Both the position numbers and the translations under genes were made by a program. The notes below the pieces were generated by a model, which was not told where the DNA came from, did not search any database, and saw nothing but the letters and a program-made list of their open reading frames with translations. Shown one piece after another: positions 52,213 to 63,292 of a stretch of 64,000 bases of DNA (its first letter is position 1; every line of letters begins with the position of its first letter). This DNA comes from Clarkia xantiana subsp. parviflora. Taxonomy: Eukaryota > Streptophyta > Magnoliopsida > Myrtales > Onagraceae. Where the stretch lies: assembly GCA_036873135.1 (NCBI GenBank), contig JAPTYO010000005.1, positions 8,658,166 to 8,722,165 of the forward strand, written 5' to 3'.

Positions 52213-52699
52213 AGGGTTCGGGCTCAGTATGTTTACTTTTTGCCATGTTTGAGTTTTTAATTTTAATTTTATTTTAATTTCACTGATCTAACTTGTTTTT
52301 TGTGATTTCAGGTGTGGAGTTAATTTTTTTTTTTATGACTATTTTTCTTTGTTGTATATGTATTACTTAAATTCGCACACACTCACTTTAGTGTAATGTC
52401 CAAAACGCCTAAAACTTAGGGCGACTAGGAACCTCGGAGGTTTAGTACGGTACGACCGGAGCGGCTGGGCTGCCATTACGGCTCGGAAAAACTCTACTCG
52501 CTTGTGAAGGTCTTATGATCCCTATGATGGGGTGAGGAAACCACCTTGTCAGGAACCTATCAGTGGAACCTACATTGTAGAGCAAAGCCACACATTTTTA
52601 CCCCCCCCCCCCCCCCCCTAAAATGATATGTTTTTTTTGTTGTTAATGTTATCATACGACTGTTTGTATAACTTTTATTTCTCATCCATTCATCTCATG
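52213..52699 (+). other. Internal remnant of element E
   Basis: No ORF. It holds a good splice acceptor, TTTTTTGTGATTTCAG, at about 52313, the block GGAACCTCGGAGGTTTAG near 52430, and a C run of about 17 at 52602-52618. The polypurine tract and the start of the 3' LTR appear deleted. Confidence 0.5.
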
Positions 52700-53916
52700 C
52701 TTTTATTCAAAAAATAATTATCTGTAAGATATATATCCTTAGGAATGTTCTCTAGAATAATTATCTGTTAGCATTTTTTATTTAAATTTTATATGTAATC
52801 TAGACTAGGTTTTTAGTATAAATAGGAGTCTAGGTTTACATTGTAAAGGACACACAAAAAAAAACCACTACAAAGCAATAATACATTATTTCTCGGGGTC
52901 TGCGCGATTTTCGTCCTCTAGTGTTCAGAAAACTTTTTTTCTCTCTCTCTCTCTCCTGAGTCTCCCTCACTGGCCCTCATGCTGCAGCCATCACGACCGG
53001 CGACTGTAGCCACCTCCGATCACTCTGTCCTCCGCACCACCAGAACCGCTACCGCCAGCTCGACGGTCCGTCCACCTGGCTCGTCCGTTGCCGGAGTTAC
53101 TCGCTGGATCTCGCACCACCCAGTCAAGATTCGTCGGAGCTGCTGTGACCGCGCCGGCCTGAATTGTCGTCGCCATTTCCGGAGTTTCCGCGTTGCCTGC
53201 CTGTCGACTCGCGCCTCCGTCCTGTCGACCCGCGCCATTGCCGGAGTTTCCGCTCCGTCCGTCCTTCTCCAGTGTTGTGGCTATCATCTTCTTCAATTAG
53301 GTAGTTCCCCCGTCCTAATTTTTTTTATTTAATTAATAGTTTATTATTATTATTTTGTTATTATATTTTCTGTTTTATATTATTATTATTACAATTAATT
53401 AATGATTTAAATGTAATTAGTTAGATTTAATTAATAGTTTGAATGTAGTTGGTAAAATTTAATTAGTACTTTAATTTAAAGTGACTAAGTTTAATTTGAT
53501 AGCATTGTTAAACAGTTTTTTAGTGTTTTAGACTTCATTTTTAATAGGAGTTATAGGTCATAATTAATTTTTAGATTTGGGATTATATTTGGTAATATCT
53601 TTTGCATATGATGAAATTTGATTAATTTTGACATTGGTAGATTAATTTAGTGTAATGTATGTATAAGCAATAAAATTGGCAAATTTGTGAATTGAGTACC
53701 GAAAGGGCGTGATTAATTCCATGAGTTTTAATTCGTAACAGAACCCCCGAACTCGTATTTCTGATCGTAGACTGATTTAATACCTAGGTGATTAATTAGT
53801 TATTCGCTTGGGTAATTTAGAATTCTAGTTAGCCTAATAATTAACTAGTGGCGACTCTTTTCAAAGTGCTTGTTTTCAAAACGTTAATCGCCTTAGGTCA
53901 GATTTTAGGTCCGACA
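52700..53916 (+). repeat. 3' LTR of element E, 5'-truncated
   Basis: From TTTTATTCAAAAAATAATT onward it aligns with 51009-52193 of the 5' LTR, including TATAAATA at 52817-52824 and the GC-rich block. The first 200 bp or so of the LTR are missing. The outer end and target duplication are intact, so the loss came after insertion. Confidence 0.8.
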
Positions 53917-55605
53917 AAACCATAAAGAGATTTGTGCAATCGACAAACTAGGTTAGAAGATACATGACACAACTCCCCTGATTGCCAAATCCAGGAGGCA
54001 AATCTATATAAACTTCCTCAAAAAGATCCCCTTGCAAAAATGCATTGTAAATATCCATTTGGTACAAAGGCCAGTTATATAAAGTAGCAATGGACATAAC
54101 AACTCTGACAGTTCCAGTCTTGGCAACAGGAGAAAAGGTCTCAGCATAGTCAATGCCTTTTTTTTTGTTTAAAACCTTTAGTTACAAGTCTAACTTTATA
54201 TCTTTCCAAAGAACCATCATAGTTATATTTGACTTTATAGACCCATTTGCATCCAATAGATTTTCTGTTTGAAGGTAAAGTTACCAGTGACCAAGTCTTA
54301 TTAGCATCTAGAGCAGCAATTTCTTCATTCATGGCCTTAATCCAGTTAATATCTTTGCAAGCATCAAAAAAATTTGTAGGCTCAGGAATCTTATCAACAG
54401 AACTCAAAAAAGACTTGTATTCACTAGTGACTCTATTATAGCCCAAATATTTAGAAATTGGATGTAGAGTAGAAAAACGGGCAGTCATATCATAATCGTG
54501 AGTCCAAGCTGGAGGTTTAATTACTCTAACAGGCCTTTTTAACATGTTTAGGTGTAGGTATAATATCGTTAGATAAACTATCAGCATTACTGCCATCATC
54601 ACTACATGAACTACCAACATCACTTACAGAGTTATTGGGAGAATTCCCCATATCTGAATCATCAATACTAACTGGAGGATTTGTTGCAGTCTGGATGCCA
54701 TCAAGTCCATCGGTATGGTCTATATCTGCCAAGGAATCATTAAGAAACTTACTGGGAAATACAGGTAACTCAGGATTATTATTCATTCTAAAAGGAAAAG
54801 AGTGTTCAAGAAACTTAACATCACGGCTGACAAAGAATAACTTGGTAGTCAAATTAAAGAGCTTGTATCCTTTTTGGGTTAAGGAATATCCCATCATTAC
54901 ACAGGCAATCACCCTTGGAGCAAATTTATCAACAGAGGGCACAACTTTTGCGTAACAGAGACATCCGAAACCTCTGAGATGATCAAGATTTGGCACTTTG
55001 CCATTCAATTTTTCAGAAGGAGAAATTCCTCCGAAAACATTAGAGGGAATAAGATTGATTAAGTAACATGCTGTTAAAATAGCTTCCCCCAAAACTGATC
55101 AGGTAAAGAACTCTGCAATTTGAGTGCCCTATAAATTTCACGCAAATGCCTATGTTTTCTTTCAAAAATACCATTTTGCTGAGGGGTGTAAACACACGAG
55201 CTTTCATGAATAATTCCATTGTTTGCAAATAAGGTGTTGCAGTTTTCATTATAAAATTCTCCCCCATTGTCAAAACGAATCCTTTTAACCTTCTTGTTAA
55301 ATTGAGTGCTAACCATTGTTAAAAGTGTTTAAAAATGACAATAATGTCTGATTTTAAGGTTAGCAAGTAAACCCAAGTAGTCCTAGAGAAATCATCAGCA
55401 ATGGTGAGAAAGTAACGTTTATTATCATGAGTAGCCTTTTGGTAAGGACCCCAAACATCAGCATGCAAAAGATCAAAAATACATTCAGTAACAGAAGTGC
55501 TAACAGGAAAAGACAATCTAGTCTGTTTAGCTAATGGGCAAATGCTACATTCAGAAACGCCCTTATTTTTAAAATTGACTGAACGTAAAGAGTTTATTTT
55601 GCTTA

Positions 55606-58600
55606 GACCTTGAATGTGGATGGGTACGAGATGAAGCGGATTCTGATCGATGGAGGGAGCTCCTCCGATATTCTGTTCATGGATGCGCTGGAGGCCATGG
55701 GGAAAACGAAGAAGGACCTGAAGGAAGCGAACTTCCCGATGGTTGGATTCTCTGGCTTTACCTCCTATCCGCTAGGAATGATCACCTTACCAGTGGAGTT
55801 TGGTAGCGGGTGGAAATCGGAGAGGAGGAACGTGGAGTTTGTGGTAGTTGAGTCCGCGGGGACCTACAACGCGATTATCGGGAGAACTACCATCAACCCC
55901 CTGATGGCAGTTACCTCGACTGTGTACCAGAAGATGAAGTTCCCGACTGACCATGGAGTCGGAGAGGTCAAGGGCGACCAGGTGGCTTCCAGGAAATGTT
56001 ATGTTAACGCCACCCGAAGGAAAAGACGAGAGGCTATGGCTGTCCTCCAGACAGATGCTGATCCTAGGGAGGAGTTTGGGCGTCCCGCCCCCGTGGAGGA
56101 CTTGAAGGAGGTCGAGATTGACGGGCCTCAGAGGAAGGTGAAAATCGGGTCTGCTCTGACCGAGGAGACAGCCCGAGAATTGATCGATCTACTGAAGGAG
56201 TTCAAGGAGCTGTTTGCCTGGTCTCTGAGTGACATGCCAGGAATCAGCCCCGATGTGATCGTGCATGAGTTGAAGATTGATCCCGCGATCAAGCCTATCG
56301 CGTAGAAAAGGCGTCTGATGGGCGCAGACAAGAGGATTGCGATCCAGCAGGAGGTGGGCAGGTTGCTCGATGCTGGGTTTATCAAGGAGCTCCGATTCCA
56401 GACTTGGGTTGCTAACCCGGTGCTGTTGAAGAAGAGCAATGGGAAATGGCGGATGTGTGTCGATTTCCGCGACCTGAATAAGGCTTGCCCGAAGGATTGT
56501 TACCCGCTCCCGAGAATCGACCAGCTGGTGGATGCCACGTCGGGACATGAGTTGTTGAGCTTCATGGATGCGTACTCGGGCTATAACCAGATCAAGATGG
56601 CTAGGGAGGACGCTCCCCACACTGCCTTTTATGCTGATAGCGATATCTACCACTACGATGTCATGCCTTTCGGACTGATCAATGCCGGGGCAACCTACTA
56701 GCGGATGGTGAACAAGCTGTTCGGAGATATGCTAGGGAAGACCATGGAGGCTTACGTGGATGATATGCTGGTGAAATCCCGACAAGCTGAGGATCATGTG
56801 CACAACCTAGCCACGGCGTTTGAGCGGATGAGGCTTCATCAGGTTCGCTTGAACCCGACAAAATGCGCCTTCGGAGTCCACTCAGGGAAGTTTCTGGGCT
56901 TTATGGTGAGCCAAAGAGGAATTGAGGTGAACCCCGAGAAGCTAAGGGCGATCGAGGAGATGCGGTCTCCGATAAACCATCGGGAGGTGCAAGTGCTGAA
57001 TGGCCGACTGGCTGCAATGAATCGCTTCCTGTCCAAAGCGAGTGACCGATCAATGCCATTTTTTGGAGTCCTGAGGGCCAACAAGAAGTTTGAGTGGACC
57101 GCCAAGTGTGAAGAGGCGTTCCAGGCACTCAAGCAGCACCTTCGTACCCTCCCGCCGTTGGCGAAACCGGCTCCAGGCGAGCCGCTCTATCTTTACTTGG
57201 CTGTTTCTGAATTTGCCATTAGCTCTGTGTTAGTGAAGGTTGTCGAGGGTAATCAGGTCCCCGTTTATTATGTAAGCAAGGCGTTTTCCAAATCTGAAAT
57301 GAATTATCCCGCCGTTGAGAAGTATCTCTTTGCGTTGATTATTACTGCTCGGAAGCTGAGGCCTTACTTCCATGCGCATGAGATTACTGTGTTGACGAAC
57401 CAGCCTCTGAAGCATTTTTGGAACCGACCTGATGCGTCGGGGAGATTAGTGAAATGGGCAGTCGAGCTTAGTGAGTTTCGCATACACTTTGCTCCGAGAA
57501 CGGCTATTAAGGGCCAGACATTGGCGGATTTCATAGCAGAGTCTACAGCCCCCGATCTGGAAGAATCGGGCCCTGTAGAGGGGGCAACCATGGAGGTCCC
57601 GATAGCAGAAAAACCAGAGATGGCAGAGCAATCAGAACAGCCAAACGAGGAAAATACTTGGGAGATGTACACGGATGTCTCCTCGAGTTCAGACGGATCA
57701 GGAGCAGGGTTTGTATTGATACCACCAGGCGGAGGTGAGCCGCTTCGATATGCTTTGGCCTTAACGTTTAGGGCCACGAACAACGAAGCTGAGTACGAGG
57801 CTCGTATCACGGGCCTGAAAATTGCCAAAGGTACGGGAGTTGTTCACTTGATAGTGAAGTGTGACGCGGCCCTGATTGTGAACCAGGTCCAAGGGCGATA
57901 CGAGGCGAAGAGCCCGATGATGAGGAAGTACCTTCGCGAGGTGCAAATCTTGAAGGAGAGCTTTAAAAGCTTCGACATCGAGGCGATCGTAAGGGAGGAA
58001 AACGTGGAGGCAGATGCCTTGAGTAAATTTGCCTTGGGGGCACCCCTGGAGGAAAATCGGAAGGTGCACTTCTTGGAGAAGGTGATCTTGTCGACCATCG
58101 ACCCGACGTAGGTGTTTACTATTGAAGCAAGATTGGAGGAGGAGCCCACTTGGATGACCCCGATAGTCGCGTACCTGACTACGGGGGCAGTCCCCGATAA
58201 TCAAGTAGTAGCCGACAGGATACGTCGGATCGCGGCTAATTACGTGATGCTGGACAATCAGCTATACAAGAAGGGCTGGTTCTCGACTCCGTACTTGAAG
58301 TGTGTGGCTGAGCCCGACACAAGTCGAATCCTGAAGGAGGTGCATGAAGGGGTCGCGGCTTGTCATGAAGGGGCCCGATCCATTATGAGGAAAGTGCTGA
58401 ACTTGGGCTATTATTGGCCTACGATGAGCAAGGAGGCGACGGTGTTGGTCCGATCCTGTGATGCGTGCCAGAGGTACGCCCCGACTATCGTGGCTCCGGC
58501 TGCTAATCTGACGTCCATCAAGAGTGCTTGGCCCTTCGCGCAGTGGGGTATCGACTTGGTGGGACCTCTCCCGCAGGCACAAGGTCAGTGTAAGTATTTG

Positions 58601-59370
58601 CTTGTGGCTGTCGATTATTTTTCGAAATGGATAGAAGCAAAGGCGTTGGTCAAGACGACGGGGAACCAGATCGTCAAGTTTCTCCATACTCATATTGTGT
58701 CCAGATACGGGATTCCTAAGGTGGTGATCAGCGATACGGAGCTCAAGTGAAGGAGTATCTGGAGGAGTTGAACATCGAGCATCGGATAGCCTCTGTCCAC
58801 CATGCTCAGACTAATGGTCAGGTGGAGTCAGCCAACAAAATCGTGATGGATGTCCTGAAGAAAAGGGTCTATGCCTTGAAGGGCAAATGGCTGAACGAGC
58901 TAGAAAACGTGCTTTGGGCTGTTAGAACGACACCCAAACGATCAATTGGGGAGACTCCGTTTGGCCTTGTTTATGGCACGGAGGCTGTTGCTCCCGTGGA
59001 GGTAGCTGTGGCATCCCATCGGATGAGATATTACGAGCCTTTGACGAATGATGAAATGAGACGTCTGGATTTGGACTTGCTCGAAGAGAAGAGGTGGGAA
59101 GCCGACGAAGTCCAGGCTCGCATGCGTTTGGTGACGGCCAGGTATTACAATCGGCGAGTTAAGTGCCGACAATTCTTCGTCGGGGAGCTGGTTTGGCGTC
59201 GCAACGAATTCACCCTTTTGGATCGGATCAGCAAGATGTCACCAAAATGGGAAGGACCTTACAAGGTCGTGGGGATGCCAGCTCCGAATGCGTACAAGTT
59301 GGAAGACCTCGATGGCAGAGTATTGAAGCATTCTTTTAGTGGCGAACACTTGAAGAAACACCACGCTTGA
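55606..59370 (+). pseudogene. pol: Pol of element D: protease to integrase (5'-truncated, inactivated)
   Basis: A close relative of A's pol, joined to copia F at about 55605. Protease (ILIDGGSSSDILF) near 55640, RT with MPFGLINAGATY and YVDDML at about 56318-56900, RNase H about 57170-57510, second RNase H about 57660-58040, integrase 58130-59370. Breaks: TAG at 56303, TAG at 56699 within the conserved ATYQRM box, and TAG at 58108. A deletion at about 58735 removes the DNGPPFN part of the integrase core, including a catalytic Asp. In the second RNase H the Gly after the catalytic Asp is Val (YTDVSS). The stretch 56705-58111 reads through 468 codons without interruption, longer than in A. No LTR or gag on the left. 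Confidence 0.9.
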
Positions 59371-59371
59371 T

Positions 59372-59880
59372 GATAAGTCGCCTTAAGCGGTGCCCGCTGA
59401 AAAGTCGCCTTAAGTGGTGCCCGATGAAAAGTCGCCTTAATTGGTGCCCGATGTAAAGTCGCCTTAAGTGGTGCCCGATGAAAAGTCGCCTTAAGTGGTG
59501 CCCGATGTAAAATCGCTTTAAGTGGTGTAAGTTATTTATCGTTTTATTCGATGTAAGCGAGTTTTGTGCCATCAATGAATAAAGAGGTTACTTCCGATCA
59601 GATTATTCTTGGATTCATTCTAGGTGTTGTTTAAAAGTCGCCTTAAGTGGTGCGCGAGAAAAGTCGCCTTAAGTGGTGCACGAGAAAAGTCGTCTTAAGT
59701 GATGCACGAGATTACGTCGTCTTAAGTGATGCACGGGATTAAGTCGCCTTAAGTGGTGCACGAGGGAAAGTCGTCTTAAGTGATGCACGAGATTAAGTCG
59801 CCTTAAGTGGCGCATGGAGTTAAATCGTCTTAAGTGATGTATGAAAATATCTTAAGTGTTGAGGTTTCGCCTTAAGTAAG
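59372..59880 (+). repeat. CTTAAG tandem repeats of element D
   Basis: About six units of (G/A)AAAGTCGCCTTAAGTGGTG plus CCCGATG at 59372-59530, a spacer with AATGAATAAAGAGG, then about eight units of the CACGAG(A)TTAAGTCG type at 59630-59850. The two-block layout is as in A but with more copies. Minus-strand ORFs here (IGHHLRRL repeats) are translations of the repeat. Confidence 0.85.
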
Positions 59881-60000
59881 TAAAGTCGCTTTGAGAAGTG
59901 CAATGGGAAATCGGAACTAAGAAAGTCTGATATTCATAAGGGCTCAAAGGCCCGAGGATTACAAAAATGAGGAAAGTACAAGGACTCTAAAGATAAGCAG

Positions 60001-62729
60001 TTAGGCTTGGTCCTTGTCAGCAGCATCAGCGGGAACAGGGTCCACGAGGTCTGTGGCAGAAGGCTCCACAGGTTCAGCCGCTGGAGGGTCGATTATCGGG
60101 GCATCAGCACTTGGAGGCTCTGCTGTGTCTTCAACAATCGCGGGAGTGCTCCCCTCATCACTCTCCTCCGAGAGAGCAAAGTATTTCTTCGCGAAGGGAG
60201 CGAGAGATGGAGACTTGTCGAAGTTAATGGCGTCGCCATACTCCAGGTGGAGTTCCTCAACTGCATTGAAGAGAGTGTTCTCCACCTCCGCGCTGCAGAA
60301 CTTTACAGCATCAGCCTGGAAGTCTTCGGACCTCCGATAATCCTCCCGGCCCTTGGTCTCGGCCGCGACCAGCTGCGCAGGAACCTCGGCGATCCGCTCC
60401 TCTAGAGCCTTCTTTTCCAGGACAAGTTTTTCCTCAGCAACCCGCTGCTCCTGCTGCTCCCGCTTCAGGAGCCCCTCGAAGTCACGAACCTGCTTTTGGA
60501 GGTCCCGATTCTTTCGGTCGAGGATGGCCTGCTCCTTGGCCAGTTTTCCCCGCGAAGACTCGGAGGCCGCGAGATCCTCCTTTAGCTTGGCTATGACCGC
60601 CCGCTCTTGCTCCAAGGTCTCCTCGAAGGCGAAGAGGTACCCGATGGAACGGTTGAGGTCCCCCATCTCCTGCGAATGAAGGAAAAGAAGTATTAGTAGA
60701 TGAGCAACCGGTCTTATTGATGAAGAAAAGAAAAGTGAAAGTCTTACCTCTATCCGACGCATGCACATCTCCTGTACATCCCGACGCATGTCCTCTCGAT
60801 CCAAGGAGATCGGATACCTCATAGTAGGCAGGATTGAGCCTGCTACCAGGTGTAAAGCCAGCTCCGGGTATGTGTCCCCTTGTCGGAGCTGGACCCCTTG
60901 CAGCGTTTGGATCGGGGTCCAGGGAGCATCCTCCTGTGCGGGGTCGAAGGCCTTGTAAAAACTCCCGTCGAGAGGGAGAGAAGACGGGCCAACACGAGTC
61001 GTGGAGGGGCGTACCTCCGACCCACCCCGGGCTGGGGAAGGAGTGAAGTCGTGGATGGGCGACGGTTGTCGCTGTTGTTGTGAAGAAGGCGAGGGGGCAG
61101 CCCCTTGGAGGTTGGTTTTAGCGGGGACTGCCCCGTCCTCCGACGATGGCGAAGAGAGCCACCCTCATCAGTCTCCTCAGAGGAGTCCAGGCTCTCCACC
61201 CGACGAAATTGCTCGCCGGTCGGGGTCTCTCCACTGGAGAAAAGTGGTGCCCCTGCAGAAGGAGGCGCCCCTGCTGAAGGTGGTGCACCTGCTGAAGCTC
61301 CAGCACCTTACGGAGTCCCCGAATGACCTGCACCTAGAGGACGAGAGGAGGCTTCAGTAACATAATCAGGAAGTTCGTTAGGGCCCTTACACCAAACGAT
61401 GCGCCGAAGAAACGTATTGATCCTTCCCGCGGTAGTTGTAGTAGCCCGTCTTCAGAACACAGAGAGTTTCCCCTCGGAGGACACGTTTGACATCGGCGAT
61501 GCGGGCCTCCATGGTCGAAGGGATCAGCTCCTTAGGAACTAGCTTCCTGTACGATTTAATAGCAAGTCGGAGTTGTTTACCTTCTTCAGCGGTCTGGACA
61601 CCGAAGAGCTTGTCCACCTCCACACGGGTCCGCTTTGGCTGCTCCGTGGAAGGAGATCCTGATGGAGCAGCAGCCTTCTTGGCTGACTTCCTCTTCCGCG
61701 TGGGGCGAACAGCATCGGTCTCCCCCTGTTTAAGGATCAGATTGGTTAGCACGGATACCTTCTTAGCTACAAACAGTAAAAAACAGAGGTTAGAGATGTT
61801 ACCCAGGGAACCATATTGGAGGGGCCGTCGAAGAGCTGCTCCCCGGAGACTATGTCGAGGAGTCGGATCCCGGCATTCACCAGGTCCCGCTCCACGAGAG
61901 AATTGGCGTCGAGGGGAGTGTAGGACTCCCCCCATCGGTAGAGCTGGATGAGTTGAAGAGTCTGGAAGTCTTCATCGGTGTAAGTGTGGTAAGGGGGAGG
62001 AGAGTCCGCTTCCACCTCCCATCGGGGCCACGGGATCGAGGAGTTTTGGATGAAGAAGTAGCTCCTCTTCCACCCACTGTCATCGGACCCCGTATTGACC
62101 AGGAGTCCCTGACCCTTGACCACCTTCCAGGTGTCATTGGTCTAGTTGCACAACCCGAGTTGCGTCTTGTTCCACTTCGGCATACGGGGGTAGAAGGCAC
62201 AAACCCCCGCCTCGTTGCACATCATCCCGTAGAAGGTCCTGAAGAGCTTGAGGCTGTAAACCCACTTCTGTCGGAAGCAGAGGACCTGGAAGGCGTTCCA
62301 CAGACGTATGGCGTGGGGAGAGAAGGTGGTCGGATGCGTCATGTAGTGCTAACACATCTCGACCAAATTGCCATAGAAGGGGAGTCTAATCCCCGATGAT
62401 ATTTGCCCCGTAGAGACAAACACCTCCCCTTTCCGGGGACGAGTAACCTCAAGGTTACCCGAGGGGCGAGGCCAGGGATATGGGAAGCGAGGTTCCCAGG
62501 TAGAGGTGATGCATCCCTCCCGGAGAGCTGCATCGTAAGCAGTGCTGGAAATCTCGTTGAGTGCATAGTCGAAGTTGAAGGGCTTTCTCCCCTCGGAACT
62601 AGATCCACTGTCTGAAATTAGCCATGGCAAGAAAAGGCACATTGGGTTTTTCCGGGAAATTGCAAACAAACTAAGCAGAGATAAAGGAAAAGATATACGA
62701 GCAACGAAGAAGAAATCCTTACCAGACAT
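60001..62729 (-). pseudogene. Antisense intron-containing gene of element D, broken
   Basis: It is collinear with A's. Exon 1 is ATGTCTG (62729-62723). Intron 1 is 62722-62612 (111 nt, the same length as in A; donor GTAAGG, acceptor AATTTCAG). The long exon carries WEPRFPYPWP, FVSTGQIS, THPTTFSPHAIRLWNAF, FRTFYGMM, WKRSYFFIQNSSIPWPRW and GESYTPLDANSL. An acceptor-like TACTGTTTGTAG near 61767 marks a second intron whose donor I cannot place. Then a Lys/Arg-rich segment (TRKRKSAKKAA, possible nuclear signal), a Gly/Ala/Pro tract, an intron 60747-60670 (78 nt), a long coiled coil (60660-60260) and an acidic tail. Stops: TAG at 62351 (next to EMC) and one near 62143. Reading through intron 1 stays open in this copy. 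Function unknown. Confidence 0.75.
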
Positions 62730-62895
62730 GATGATTGGAGGCTGGAAGGATGAACTTGACGTTGTCGGAAAGTTGCTTGGAAGAACAGGAGGCCGGAGGA
62801 GCACTTGGGTCTTCGAAATCGCAGAACTTGAAGTTCTCAGAAGTTGCAGAGAGCTTTCGAAATTTTAGAAACGGTAAAAGTGAAACTGTGCCCAC

Positions 62896-62912
62896 GGTTA
62901 GGGTTTTATAGG
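62896..62912 (-). promoter_or_regulatory. Promoter of the antisense gene of D: TATA box fused to a telobox
   Basis: CCTATAAAACCCTAACC on the minus strand, about 175 bp upstream of the antisense ATG at 62729. It is identical to the string in A although flanking bases differ between the copies, which argues that it matters for transcription. Confidence 0.6.
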
Positions 62913-63292
62913 CGAAGAGGACAGTCGAAGGGACGCTTTGATCTGAATCGTCGAAGTCGAAGCGTTTTGATTTGGACCGTTGAGATGAAACGTGCAGAAT
63001 GGCAACGGGTGTAATGATGAAACGGCCTGAAAAGCACTTTTTCAGAAAAAGCAGGCGCGAAAAATCAGGCACGGGTGCCAAAGACGTCGTTTCGTTATCT
63101 GCTGCATTTAATGGCAGGGGAACCGAGGAGTCTTCTCGGATTGGGTGGTTATCCTCAAGGCATCGAGGAAGCGTGAACGAGAAGATTTGTATCAAGTGAC
63201 TATGCCAAGGGAAAGGTCCCCGACTCCGACGTCGGGAGGTCGGGAGTTGGAAGACACGACGAACTGTAAGTCCCTCATGTCTTGGGGGCAAA

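Larger units (their letters stand above)
50766..53916 (+). mobile_element. Short non-autonomous gypsy-type LTR element E (3151 bp)
   Basis: It is flanked by an exact duplication, AAACC, at 50761-50765 and 53917-53921, inside the RT gene of copia F. It starts TGTAAACACTCG and ends GGTCCGACA. The 5' LTR is long (50766-52193) and the internal region only about 500 bp with no coding capacity. The 3' LTR copy lacks roughly its first 200 bp. The primer-binding site ATTTGGCGACTCTGCTGGGG resembles that of Ogre/Tat-like elements. It is an internal-deletion derivative. Confidence 0.85.
49640..55605 (-). pseudogene. Ty1/copia pol F, interrupted by element E
   Basis: Read right to left. GAG-pre-integrase/integrase start (55516-55319: ECSICPLAKQTRLSF, LLHADVWGPY). 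Integrase core (55316-55074: RFDNGGEFYN, PQQNGIFERKHRH). Integrase end and linker (55092-54526: AILTACYLINLIPS, GCLCYAK, FFVSRDVKFLE). RT start (54623-53922: AMNEEIAALDANKTWSL, GCKWVYKVKY). Then element E, then the RT end (50760-50397: GLKQASRQWN, the catalytic YIDDLL) and RNase H (50344-49640: AYCDSDHARC, SWKLKKQPTVSCSSAEAEYRSM, HCDNKAAIQI, HIEVDCHFVRD, LADVFTKALP). Several frameshifts. Gag and the 5' LTR are missing: the element ends at about 55605 where element D begins. Confidence 0.85.

Noticed and set aside
59336..59575. Minus-strand ORF with IGHHLRRL repeats
   Set aside because: It is a translation of the CTTAAG tandem repeats of element D.
61767..61802. 36 nt intron in the antisense gene of D (GTAACA to TTTGTAG)
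   Set aside because: Too short for a plant intron. The acceptor may be real, but the donor must lie further upstream and I could not place it.
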